Part shown: positions 24,497 through 33,636 of the stretch, piece by piece
Position numbering within the stretch: position 1 is the stretch's first letter
Layout of the letters: every line of letters starts with the position of its first letter
Program-made: the position numbers and the translations under genes
Notes under the pieces: model-generated
The model's input: only the letters and a program-made list of their open reading frames with translations
Told to the model about the DNA's origin: nothing
Databases searched by the model: none
Assembly: GCA_050847315.1 (NCBI GenBank)
Contig: CP193791.1
Length of the DNA: 64,000 nt
Source of the DNA: Cedecea sp000277545
Lineage (GTDB): Bacteria > Pseudomonadota > Gammaproteobacteria > Enterobacterales > Enterobacteriaceae
Reading direction: 5' to 3' (one strand)

Positions 24497-25833
24497 GTAC
24501 ATTAACGCTTGTTTTAACCGCGGTCGGCTCCGTGCTGCTCCTGCTGTTTTTAGTGATGAAGGCGCGTATGCACGCCTTCGTGGCTTTGATGGTGGTTTCT
24601 ATTGGTGCCGGGCTTTTCTCCGGCATGCCGCTCGACAAAATTGCCGACACCATGCAGAAAGGCATGGGCGGGACGCTGGGCTTCCTGGCGATTGTGGTCG
24701 CCCTGGGTGCCATGTTCGGTAAAATCCTGCATGAAACCGGCGCGGTGGATCAGATTGCCGTCAAAATGCTGAAATCCTTCGGCCACAGCCGTGCGCACTA
24801 TGCGATTGGCCTGGCCGGCCTGATTTGCGCGCTGCCGCTGTTCTTTGAAGTGGCTATCGTGCTGCTAATTAGCGTGGCATTTTCAATGGCGCGCCACACC
24901 GGGACGAACCTGGTGAAACTGGTGATTCCGTTGTTTGCTGGCGTCGCTGCCGCTGCGGCGTTCCTGTTGCCGGGGCCTGCGCCGATGCTGCTGGCCTCAC
25001 AGATGCACGCTGACTTTGGCTGGATGATCCTGATTGGCCTGTGCGCCGCGATCCCGGGCATGATTATCGCCGGGCCGCTGTTCGGGAACTTCATCAGCAA
25101 ATTTGTTTCGCTGGAAATTCCGGAAGACATTTCCGAGCCGCATCTGGGTGAAGGCAAGCTGCCGTCCTTCGGTTTCAGCCTGTCGCTGATCCTGCTGCCG
25201 CTGGTGCTGGTTGGCCTGAAAACTATCGCTGCTCGCTTTACCGCGCCGGGTTCTTCGCTGTACGAATGGCTCGAATTCATCGGCCATCCGTTTACTGCGA
25301 TTCTGGTCGCCTGCCTGGTGGCTATTTATGGCCTGGCGTATCGTCAGGGCATGGATAAAGAAAAAGTGATGGCGATTTGCGGCCAGGCGCTGCAGCCGGC
25401 GGGCATTATCCTGCTGGTTATCGGTGCCGGTGGCGTGTTCAAACAGGTGCTGGTTGACTCCGGCGTGGGCCCGGCACTGGGCGAAGCGCTGACCGGGATG
25501 GGCCTGCCTATCGCGATTACCTGCTTCGTGCTGGCGGCGGCGGTGCGTATCATTCAGGGTTCCGCTACCGTGGCCTGTCTGACGGCGGTTGGCCTGGTGA
25601 TGCCGGTTATCGAGCAGCTGAATTATAACGGCGCTCAAATGGCGGCTCTGTCGATTTGTATCGCCGGCGGTTCTATTGTGGTGAGCCACGTGAACGACGC
25701 GGGCTTCTGGCTGTTCGGTAAGTTTACCGGCGCAACCGAAGCACAAACGCTGAAGACCTGGACGATGATGGAAACCATTCTCGGCACCACCGGGGCGATT
25801 GTCGGGATGATTGCGTTCAGCCTGCTGAGTTAA
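24493..25833 (+). CDS. gntU: Low-affinity gluconate transporter GntU
   Basis: Inner-membrane gluconate:H+ symporter of the GntP family, 446 residues as in E. coli, with 12 or more hydrophobic segments. It starts at GTG 24493 inside the gntK stop region, so translation is coupled. This is the only gluconate transporter gene in the window, because gntT is absent from its usual site next to malQ. Confidence 0.95.
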   Translation: MSTLTLVLTAVGSVLLLLFLVMKARMHAFVALMVVSIGAGLFSGMPLDKIADTMQKGMGGTLGFLAIVVALGAMFGKILHETGAVDQIAVKMLKSFGHSRAHYAIGLAGLICALPLFFEVAIVLLISVAFSMARHTGTNLVKLVIPLFAGVAAAAAFLLPGPAPMLLASQMHADFGWMILIGLCAAIPGMIIAGPLFGNFISKFVSLEIPEDISEPHLGEGKLPSFGFSLSLILLPLVLVGLKTIAARFTAPGSSLYEWLEFIGHPFTAILVACLVAIYGLAYRQGMDKEKVMAICGQALQPAGIILLVIGAGGVFKQVLVDSGVGPALGEALTGMGLPIAITCFVLAAAVRIIQGSATVACLTAVGLVMPVIEQLNYNGAQMAALSICIAGGSIVVSHVNDAGFWLFGKFTGATEAQTLKTWTMMETILGTTGAIVGMIAFSLLS

Positions 25834-25849
25834 AGTATCCTGACCAGAA

Positions 25850-25883
25850 AAAAGGCAGCGCTCTTCGGAGGCTGCCTTTTTTA
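25850..25883. terminator. Bidirectional terminator between gntU and yhgN
   Basis: GGCAGC (25854-25859) and GCTGCC (25871-25876), with an inner CTC-TTCG-GAG stem, are flanked by an A run upstream and a T run downstream. The genes on either side converge. Confidence 0.9.
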
Positions 25884-25922
25884 TTACTCCTGAACAGGCT
25901 TTCTCCCAGAGGGAGGGATGTC

Positions 25923-26516
25923 CTACCCCCGCATCCAGGCGCGGATGCCGTCCAGGAACATCTGGGTGGAAATCATCACCAGCACCAGCCCCATCAGACG
26001 CTCCAGGGCGTTAACCCCTTTCTCACCCAACAGGCGCAGGAACAGGGAAGACTGCAGCAGAATTGCCACGGTACCGCCCCAGGCCAGCATCAGGGCGGCC
26101 ACTAAATGCCCCATCTGATTTGGATACTGGTGCGAAAGCAGCATCAGCGTCGCCAGCAAAGAAGGGCCAGCAACCAGCGGAATCGCCAGCGGTACGATAA
26201 ACGGTTCTTCACCCGCAGGCAGGCCGGATGAACTGCCTTCCTGGCCTGGGAAAATCATCTTAATGGCAATCAGGAACAGAATGATGCCGCCTGAAATCGA
26301 CACGGTTTCAGCGCGTAAATTCAGGAAGCCAAGAATTTTTTCCCCGGCAAACAGGAAGATAAGCATCAGCAGCAGAGCAATAAGCAGTTCGCGGATCATA
26401 ATGGCCCGGCGGCGCTTTGGCTCCGTGTGTTTTAGGACCGACATAAAGATCGGCAGGTTACCCAGCGGGTCCATAATCAGGATCAGGAGTACCGCGGCGG
26501 ATATGATTTCAGTCAT
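25923..26516 (-). CDS. yhgN: MarC-family inner-membrane protein YhgN
   Basis: A 197-residue MarC/SnatA-family membrane protein, equal in length to E. coli YhgN, with six hydrophobic segments. Some relatives export amino acids, but the function here is unknown. ATG 26516 gives the family N terminus MTEIISAAVLLILIMDPLGN; the upstream frame to 26645 has no homology. It is convergent with gntU and divergent from asd. Confidence 0.93.
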   Translation of the reverse strand: MTEIISAAVLLILIMDPLGNLPIFMSVLKHTEPKRRRAIMIRELLIALLLMLIFLFAGEKILGFLNLRAETVSISGGIILFLIAIKMIFPGQEGSSSGLPAGEEPFIVPLAIPLVAGPSLLATLMLLSHQYPNQMGHLVAALMLAWGGTVAILLQSSLFLRLLGEKGVNALERLMGLVLVMISTQMFLDGIRAWMRG

Positions 26517-26690
26517 CTGTTTTCCCCAAAATCTGGCAAGTTGTTTCTGGTAATAAGCTTTGTTTCTGACTCGGTGGATATCATTGATTAATTTCACTTG
26601 CGACTTTGGCTGCATTTTGTAAGGTGGAGTGATGTTCTGGCCCACGGCCAGCGCTTACACACGCAATCATCTCTGCAGGATTAAGTCGCT

Positions 26691-27797
26691 ATGAAAAATG
26701 TTGGTTTTATTGGCTGGCGCGGTATGGTCGGCTCTGTACTCATGCAACGCATGGTGGAAGAGCGCGATTTTGACGCCATTCGTCCGGTTTTCTTCTCCAC
26801 TTCCCAGCTTGGGCAGGCAGCCCCTACGTTTGCCGGCACCACCGGCGGTACACTGCAGGACGCATTTGATCTGGAAGCGCTGAAGGCGCTGGATATCATC
26901 GTGACCTGCCAGGGCGGCGATTATACCAACGAAATCTATCCAAAGCTCCGTGAAAGCGGCTGGCAGGGTTACTGGATCGACGCAGCTTCTTCTCTTCGCA
27001 TGAAAGATGACGCGATTATTATCCTCGACCCGGTAAACCAGCACGTTATTCAGGAAGGCCTGAACAAAGGTGTGAAAACCTTCGTCGGCGGTAACTGCAC
27101 CGTCAGCCTGATGCTGATGTCCCTCGGCGGCCTGTTTGCCAACGACCTGGTTGACTGGGTTTCCGTGGCGACTTACCAGGCGGCATCCGGCGGCGGCGCG
27201 CGTCATATGCGCGAGCTACTGAACCAAATGGGCCAGCTGTACGGCGAAGTCTCTACCGAACTGGCAAATCCGGCTTCCGCTATTCTTGATATCGAACGTA
27301 AGGTCACCGAACTTGGCCGCAGCGGCAAACTGCCGGTGGATAACTTCGGCGTGCCGCTGGCCGGGAGCCTGATCCCGTGGATCGACAAGCAGCTCGACAA
27401 CGGCCAGAGCCGTGAAGAGTGGAAAGGCCAGGCCGAGACCAACAAAATTCTTGCGACCTCTGCTGTTATCCCGGTTGACGGTCTGTGCGTGCGCGTTGGC
27501 GCGCTGCGCTGCCACAGCCAGGCATTCACCATCAAGCTGAAAAAAGACGTGTCTATTCCTACCGTGGAAGAGCTGCTGGCCGCGCACAACCCGTGGGCGA
27601 AAGTGGTGCCAAACGACCGCGATATCACCATGCGTGAACTGACGCCTGCCGCGGTAACCGGCACGCTGTCGACGCCGGTTGGCCGTCTGCGCAAGCTGAA
27701 CATGGGGCCGGAGTACCTTTCCGCCTTCACCGTCGGCGACCAGCTGCTGTGGGGCGCCGCCGAACCGCTGCGCAGAATGCTGCGGTCACTCGCATAA
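26691..27797 (+). CDS. asd: Aspartate-semialdehyde dehydrogenase Asd
   Basis: NADPH-dependent reduction of aspartyl phosphate to aspartate semialdehyde, the branch point to lysine/diaminopimelate, methionine and threonine. It has 368 residues (E. coli 367). The NADP loop GWRGMVGSV is at 8-16, and the catalytic cysteine is C136 in GGNCTVSLM. It is essential for cell-wall synthesis in relatives. It is monocistronic here, with a terminator after it. Confidence 0.97.
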   Translation: MKNVGFIGWRGMVGSVLMQRMVEERDFDAIRPVFFSTSQLGQAAPTFAGTTGGTLQDAFDLEALKALDIIVTCQGGDYTNEIYPKLRESGWQGYWIDAASSLRMKDDAIIILDPVNQHVIQEGLNKGVKTFVGGNCTVSLMLMSLGGLFANDLVDWVSVATYQAASGGGARHMRELLNQMGQLYGEVSTELANPASAILDIERKVTELGRSGKLPVDNFGVPLAGSLIPWIDKQLDNGQSREEWKGQAETNKILATSAVIPVDGLCVRVGALRCHSQAFTIKLKKDVSIPTVEELLAAHNPWAKVVPNDRDITMRELTPAAVTGTLSTPVGRLRKLNMGPEYLSAFTVGDQLLWGAAEPLRRMLRSLA

Positions 27798-27813
27798 TTA
27801 CACTTATTTACCT

Positions 27814-27841
27814 GAGGGGCTTTGTGGCCCCTCTTTTTTTG
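27814..27841 (+). terminator. asd terminator
   Basis: GAGGGGC (27814-27820) and GCCCCTC (27827-27833) form a stem followed by eight T residues. Confidence 0.92.
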
Positions 27842-28058
27842 CCCGTAATTTAAGGTACAACGGAATTCATTAATTAATTTCACGAGGAGTTAATAAAGCG
27901 TTGGCTATGCTTAAGTCAGCACGCGCAAGCGTTTTGGCGAGTATTGGGCGAACTGGCTTACAGGAGTTGCGCGCCGTTCGTCGGGGTCAATGATAAGTGT
28001 CGTATCCGCACGCAGGCGTAGGGCGGGTCATCGGTGACACATAAAAAAGGAAAATGCC

Positions 28059-30248
28059 ATGTCTGTTCTGCCGGAAAGAGACGTGATTAATGCGCTAATT
28101 GCGGGTCATTTTGCCGATCCGTTTTCCCTGCTGGGAATGCACCAAACCGACGCCGGGCTTGAAGTTCGGGCACTCCTGCCTGACGCCACCGAAGTGTGGG
28201 TTATTGAGCCTAAAACAGGGCGTAAAGTCGCCCAGCTCGACTGCCTCGATTCCCGCGGCTTCTTCTGCGGGCTGATCCCTCGCCGTAAAAATGCTTTTCG
28301 CTACCAGCTTGCCGTTGTCTGGCACGGCCAGGAAAACCTGATCGACGATCCCTACCGTTTTGGTCCTTTGACTCAGGAGCTGGATAGCTGGCTGCTCTCA
28401 GAAGGCACGCATTTACGCCCTTATGAAACGCTGGGTGCGCATGCAGATACCATGGACGGCGTGACCGGAACGCGTTTCTTGCTGTGGGCCCCCAACGCCC
28501 GTCGCGTTTCCGTGGTAGGGCAGTTTAACTATTGGGATGGCCGCCGCCATCCGATGCGGCTGCGGCGCGAAAGCGGCATTTGGGAGCTGTTTATCCCCGG
28601 GGCGCACAACGGCCAGCTTTATAAATTTGAATTGCTGGACGCCGAAGGGCGGCTGCGTATTAAAGCCGATCCTTATGCTTTTGAAGCGCAAATGCGCCCG
28701 GAAACGGCCTCGCTGATTTGCGGCCTGCCGGAGAAAACCACGCTCAGCCCCGAGCGGCAGAAAGCTAACGGTTTTGATCAACCCATCTCCATCTATGAGG
28801 TGCATCTCGGCTCCTGGCGTCGCCACACCGACAATAATTTCTGGCTCAGCTACCGCGAACTGGCGGATCAGCTCATTCCCTACGTCAAAGAGATGGGCTT
28901 TACCCATCTTGAACTGCTGCCGGTTAACGAGCATCCGTTTGACGGCAGCTGGGGCTATCAGCCGCAGGGGCTTTACGCGCCGACGCGTCGTTTCGGTACT
29001 CGCGACGACTTCCTCTATTTCATCAGAACCGCCCACGAAGCCGGGCTTAATGTTCTGCTGGACTGGGTACCGGGCCATTTCCCGACGGATGACGCCGGGC
29101 TGGCGAAGTTCGACGGCACCGCGCTGTATGAACACGGCAATCCGCAAGAGGGCTACCACCAGGACTGGAACACGCTGATTTACAACTATGGCCGCCGGGA
29201 AGTCAGCAACTATCTGGTGGGCAACGCGCTCTACTGGATTGAGCGGTTTGGCATTGACGGCCTGCGTGTGGATGCCGTGGCGTCGATGATTTATCGCGAC
29301 TATAGCCGGGAAAGCGGCCAATGGGTGCCGAATGAGCACGGCGGGCGTGAGAACCTGGAAGCGATTGCGTTTTTGCGTAGCACTAACCGCATCATCGGCG
29401 AGCAAACCCCGGGGGCGGTGACCATGGCGGAAGAGTCCACCGATTTTGCCGGTGTCTCTCGCCCACCAGGTATGGGCGGCCTGGGGTTCTGGTTTAAGTG
29501 GAACCTGGGCTGGATGCACGACACGCTCGATTACATGAAGCTTGACCCGGTATACCGCCAGTACCATCACGACAAAATGACCTTCGGCATGCTGTACAAC
29601 GGCACCGAAAACTTTGTGCTGCCGCTGTCTCACGATGAAGTCGTGCACGGCAAAAAATCCATTCTTGATCGTATGCCGGGGGATGCCTGGCAGAAGTTTG
29701 CCAATCTTCGCGCCTACTACGGCTGGATGTGGGCATTTCCAGGCAAAAAGCTGCTGTTTATGGGCAACGAATTTGCCCATGGGCGAGAGTGGAACCACGA
29801 CAGCAGCCTCGACTGGCACCTGCTGCAGGGCGGCGATAACTGGCACCACGGCGTGCAGCGCCTCGTACGCGACCTGAATCATACCTATCGGCGTCATGCG
29901 GCCTTGCATCAGCTGGATTTTGACGGCTACGGCTTTGAATGGCTGGTGGTGGAAGATAAGGCCAATTCAGTCTTTATTTTCGTGCGGCGTGATGCCGAGG
30001 GCAATGAAGTGATTGTCGCCAGCAACTTTACGCCGGTGCCGCGTTACCACTATCGCTTCGGCATCAACCAGCCAGGGCGCTGGCGCGAAGAGCTGAATAC
30101 CGACTCCATGCACTATCACGGCAGCAACGCCGGTAACAGCGGCACGGTGCGTAGCGAGGCGGTGCCAAGCCACGGTCGCGACCATTCGCTGTGTATTACG
30201 CTACCGCCGCTGGCCACGCTCTGGTTGATCCGCGAGGGGGACGCATGA
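28059..30248 (+). CDS. glgB: 1,4-alpha-glucan branching enzyme GlgB
   Basis: Introduces alpha-1,6 branches into glycogen. It has 729 residues (E. coli 728). Two N-terminal carbohydrate-binding/isoamylase-like domains (about 1-225) precede a GH13 barrel. The catalytic nucleophile D405 (GLRVDAVASM) and acid E458 (MAEESTDF) have the E. coli numbers. It is the first gene of glgBXCAP and overlaps glgX by 4 bases. The 217 bases upstream hold a possible 28-codon reading frame. Confidence 0.97.
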   Translation: MSVLPERDVINALIAGHFADPFSLLGMHQTDAGLEVRALLPDATEVWVIEPKTGRKVAQLDCLDSRGFFCGLIPRRKNAFRYQLAVVWHGQENLIDDPYRFGPLTQELDSWLLSEGTHLRPYETLGAHADTMDGVTGTRFLLWAPNARRVSVVGQFNYWDGRRHPMRLRRESGIWELFIPGAHNGQLYKFELLDAEGRLRIKADPYAFEAQMRPETASLICGLPEKTTLSPERQKANGFDQPISIYEVHLGSWRRHTDNNFWLSYRELADQLIPYVKEMGFTHLELLPVNEHPFDGSWGYQPQGLYAPTRRFGTRDDFLYFIRTAHEAGLNVLLDWVPGHFPTDDAGLAKFDGTALYEHGNPQEGYHQDWNTLIYNYGRREVSNYLVGNALYWIERFGIDGLRVDAVASMIYRDYSRESGQWVPNEHGGRENLEAIAFLRSTNRIIGEQTPGAVTMAEESTDFAGVSRPPGMGGLGFWFKWNLGWMHDTLDYMKLDPVYRQYHHDKMTFGMLYNGTENFVLPLSHDEVVHGKKSILDRMPGDAWQKFANLRAYYGWMWAFPGKKLLFMGNEFAHGREWNHDSSLDWHLLQGGDNWHHGVQRLVRDLNHTYRRHAALHQLDFDGYGFEWLVVEDKANSVFIFVRRDAEGNEVIVASNFTPVPRYHYRFGINQPGRWREELNTDSMHYHGSNAGNSGTVRSEAVPSHGRDHSLCITLPPLATLWLIREGDA

Positions 30249-32227
30249 CGCAGCTTACCCAAGGCAGTCCGGCTCCTTTTGGGGCGTATTTCGACGGCAA
30301 AGGCGTTAACTTCACGCTCTATTCCGTGCATGCGGAAAAGATCGAGCTGTGCTTGTTCGACGAGCATGGCCACGAGCGCCGCTACGACATGCCTGCGCGC
30401 TCCGGGGATATCTGGCACGGCTATTTGCCGGATGGCAAGCCGGGGCAGCTGTACGGCTACCGGGTTCATGGCCCGTGGGCACCTGAGCAGGGCCACCGTT
30501 TCAACCCGGCGAAGCTGCTGCTCGATCCCTGTGCTCGCGTGGTCGTCGGCGGGGCAGAAGATCACCCGCATTTTCACTGCGGCTACGATGAGCCCAACCT
30601 TGAAGACAGCGCCCCGCACATGGCGAAGTGCGTGGTGGTCAGAGAAAAATTTGACTGGGAAGACGACCGGCCGCTCCGAACGCTGTGGGGCAACACGGTT
30701 ATCTATGAAGCTCATGTTCGCGGGCTGACGTTGCTCCACCCCGGCATCCCGGAAGAGCTGCGTGGGACTTATGCCGCGCTGGGGCATCCGGTGATGATCG
30801 ACTACTTCAAGCGCCTGGGCATCACGGCGCTTGAGCTGCTGCCCGTGGCGCATTTTGTTACCGAGCCACGCATTTCCCAGCTTGGGCTGAGTAACTATTG
30901 GGGTTACAACCCTCGCGCTTTCTATGCCGTTGAAAGCTACTACGCGATAGACCAGAACCCCCACAACGCTGCCAACGAGCTGCGTGGCGCCATCAAAGCG
31001 CTGCATCAGGCCGGTATAGAAGTGATCCTCGACATTGTGTTGAACCACAGCGCGGAGCTGGACAAGGACGGCCCAACGCTGTCGCTGAGCGGAATCGACA
31101 ACCGTAGCTATTATTGGTTAATGGACAATGGCGATTACCAGAACTGGACCGGCTGCGGGAACACCCTGAATCTCAGCACGCCGGGCGTGGTTGCCCTGAT
31201 GATCGACTGCCTGCGCTACTGGGTGGACAGTTTTCACGTGGACGGTTTCCGGTTCGATTTGGCTTCGGTAATGGGGCGCACGCCCGAATTTCGGCATGAC
31301 GCCCCGCTGTTTGAGGCAATCAAAAACGATCCTCACCTGTCGCAGGTGAAGCTGATTGCGGAGCCCTGGGACATCGGCCAGGGCGGTTATCAGGTCGGTA
31401 ATTTCCCTCCGCTGTTTGCCGAATGGAACGATCATTTCAGGGACGGGATGCGCCGCTTCTGGCTCCAGCAGGATCTCTCTTTGGGCGGCTTCGCCTGCCG
31501 CTTTGCTGGCTCGAGCGACGTTTATCGCCACGGCGAAAGGCCGCCTTCCACCAGCATTAATTTAATCACCGCCCATGATGGTTTTACGCTGCGGGATTGC
31601 GTAAGTTTTAACCAGAAGCATAACGAAGCCAACGGCGAAGATAACCGCGACGGCACCAACAGCAATTTTAGTAACAACTATGGGTTTGAAGGGCTTGAAG
31701 CCAGCTTGATTACCAAGGAACGGCGGCGCGACAGCGTGCATGCCCTGCTCACCACGCTGCTGCTCTCGCAGGGCACACCGATGCTGCTTGCCGGGGATGA
31801 ACACGGCCACAGCCAGCACGGCAACAACAATGCCTACTGCCAGGACAACGTGCTGACCTGGCTTGACTGGGCTGAGGGCAATGACGGCCTGACGGCCTTT
31901 ACGGCGGCGCTCCTCCAGCTTCGACAGGCTATCCCGGCGCTGACCGCCAACCGCTGGTGGGAAGAGGGTGATGGCAACGTCCGTTGGCTGAATAAAGACG
32001 CACAGCCCCTGAACGTCGATGAGTGGCAAAACGGCGTACATCGCCTGCAAATCCAGCTGTCCGACCGCTGGCTTATCGCAATTAACGCGACCGAAGAAGT
32101 TGCGGACATCGTTCTACCTGAGGGGGAATGGCACGCTGTTCCTCCGTTTGCCGGAGAGGACAACCCGGTCGTGATGGTTGTATGGCATGGTCCCGCGCAC
32201 GGAGTTTGCGTGTTCCACAAGTCATGA
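30245..32227 (+). CDS. glgX: Glycogen debranching enzyme GlgX
   Basis: Hydrolyses alpha-1,6 linkages of phosphorylase-limit dextrin. It has 660 residues (E. coli 657). It is a GH13 isoamylase-type enzyme with catalytic D338 (FRFDLASVMGR) and E373 (LIAEPWDIG). ATG 30245 overlaps the glgB stop, and GAGGGGG precedes it. It is followed by glgC after 14 bases. Confidence 0.97.
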   Translation: MTQLTQGSPAPFGAYFDGKGVNFTLYSVHAEKIELCLFDEHGHERRYDMPARSGDIWHGYLPDGKPGQLYGYRVHGPWAPEQGHRFNPAKLLLDPCARVVVGGAEDHPHFHCGYDEPNLEDSAPHMAKCVVVREKFDWEDDRPLRTLWGNTVIYEAHVRGLTLLHPGIPEELRGTYAALGHPVMIDYFKRLGITALELLPVAHFVTEPRISQLGLSNYWGYNPRAFYAVESYYAIDQNPHNAANELRGAIKALHQAGIEVILDIVLNHSAELDKDGPTLSLSGIDNRSYYWLMDNGDYQNWTGCGNTLNLSTPGVVALMIDCLRYWVDSFHVDGFRFDLASVMGRTPEFRHDAPLFEAIKNDPHLSQVKLIAEPWDIGQGGYQVGNFPPLFAEWNDHFRDGMRRFWLQQDLSLGGFACRFAGSSDVYRHGERPPSTSINLITAHDGFTLRDCVSFNQKHNEANGEDNRDGTNSNFSNNYGFEGLEASLITKERRRDSVHALLTTLLLSQGTPMLLAGDEHGHSQHGNNNAYCQDNVLTWLDWAEGNDGLTAFTAALLQLRQAIPALTANRWWEEGDGNVRWLNKDAQPLNVDEWQNGVHRLQIQLSDRWLIAINATEEVADIVLPEGEWHAVPPFAGEDNPVVMVVWHGPAHGVCVFHKS

Positions 32228-32241
32228 AAAAGGAGTTCGTC

Positions 32242-33525
32242 ATGGTTAGGTTTGAGAAAAACGATCCGCTGATGTTGGCCCGCCAGCTGCCCATCAAATC
32301 CGTTGCGTTAATTCTGGCCGGTGGCCGCGGGACTCGACTGAAGGATCTCACGTCGACCCGCGCCAAGCCTGCTGTTCACTTTGGCGGCAAGTTCCGCATT
32401 ATTGATTTTGCGCTATCCAACTGCATTAACTCCGGCATTCGCCGCATTGGGGTGATTACTCAATATCAATCGCACACCCTGGTGCAGCATATTCAGCGCG
32501 GCTGGTCTTTTTTCAGCGAAGAGATGAACGAGTTTGTGGATTTGCTGCCCGCCCAGCAGCGCGTACACGGTGAAAACTGGTATCGCGGCACGGCGGACGC
32601 CGTGACCCAGAACCTCGACATTATTCGACGTTACGACGCCGAATATGTGGTCATCCTGGCCGGGGACCACATCTACAAGCAGGACTACTCGCGCATGCTG
32701 ATCGATCACGTCGAAAAGGGCGCACGCTGCACCGTGGCCTGCATGCCGGTGCCGGTGCATGAAGCATCAGCGTTTGGCGTTATGGCGGTGGATGCGGACG
32801 AAAAAATTATCGATTTCGTGGAGAAGCCGGAAAACCCGCCGACGATGCCCAACGACAGCAGTAAGTCTCTGGCCAGCATGGGCATTTACGTTTTTGATGC
32901 GGATTACCTGTTTAAGCTGCTGGAAGAAGATGACCGGGATGAAAACTCCAGCCACGATTTTGGCAAAGACATTATCCCGAAAATCACTCGCGCGGGAGAA
33001 GCTTACGCCCACCCGTTCCCGCTCTCCTGCGTACAGTCCGACCCTAACGCCGAGCCTTACTGGCGCGATGTAGGCACGCTGGAAGCCTACTGGAAAGCGA
33101 ACCTTGACCTGGCCTCGGTGATGCCGGAACTGGATATGTATGACCAGGCCTGGCCGATCCGCACCCATATGGAGCCGCTGCCGCCCGCTAAATTCGTTCA
33201 GGATCGCTCCGGCAGTCACGGCATGACGCTGAACTCGCTGGTGTCCGGCGGCTGCATTATTTCTGGTTCAGTCGTTGTGCAGTCGGTGCTGTTTCCTCGA
33301 GTGCGTATCAACTCGTTCTGCAACATCGATTCATCCGTCCTGCTGCCGGACGTTATTGTCGGTCGCTCCTGCCGATTACGCCGCTGCATTATCGACCGCG
33401 CCTGCGTGATCCCTGAAGGCATGGTGGTTGGCGAAAATGCCGAAGAGGATGCGCGCCGTTTTTATCGCTCTGAAGAGGGCATTGTACTGGTCACGCGTGA
33501 GATGCTGGCGAAGCTGCAGGGCTAA
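32242..33525 (+). CDS. glgC: Glucose-1-phosphate adenylyltransferase GlgC
   Basis: Makes ADP-glucose from ATP and glucose-1-phosphate, the committed step of glycogen synthesis. It has 427 residues (E. coli 431), with the nucleotidyltransferase motif LILAGGRGTRLKDLT at the N terminus, GTADAVTQNLD in the middle and a C-terminal left-handed beta-helix. ATG 32242 is preceded by AGGAG at 6 bases. It lacks the last few residues seen in E. coli. Activation by fructose-1,6-bisphosphate is known for the family. Confidence 0.97.
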   Translation: MVRFEKNDPLMLARQLPIKSVALILAGGRGTRLKDLTSTRAKPAVHFGGKFRIIDFALSNCINSGIRRIGVITQYQSHTLVQHIQRGWSFFSEEMNEFVDLLPAQQRVHGENWYRGTADAVTQNLDIIRRYDAEYVVILAGDHIYKQDYSRMLIDHVEKGARCTVACMPVPVHEASAFGVMAVDADEKIIDFVEKPENPPTMPNDSSKSLASMGIYVFDADYLFKLLEEDDRDENSSHDFGKDIIPKITRAGEAYAHPFPLSCVQSDPNAEPYWRDVGTLEAYWKANLDLASVMPELDMYDQAWPIRTHMEPLPPAKFVQDRSGSHGMTLNSLVSGGCIISGSVVVQSVLFPRVRINSFCNIDSSVLLPDVIVGRSCRLRRCIIDRACVIPEGMVVGENAEEDARRFYRSEEGIVLVTREMLAKLQG

Positions 33526-33636
33526 AACGCGTAGAAGATTGGCCTGCGCAGGGTGATGCCGTGCGCGGTTATTTTATCGTTCGGCGTTGCCTGATGATTA
33601 AGACACAGCGCCGCGACTTTCCATATGGGAGCGATA

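Noticed and set aside
28413..29909. A 498-codon open frame antisense to glgB
   Set aside because: It mirrors glgB codons, has no recognisable domain or upstream ribosome site, and glgB has intact catalytic residues.
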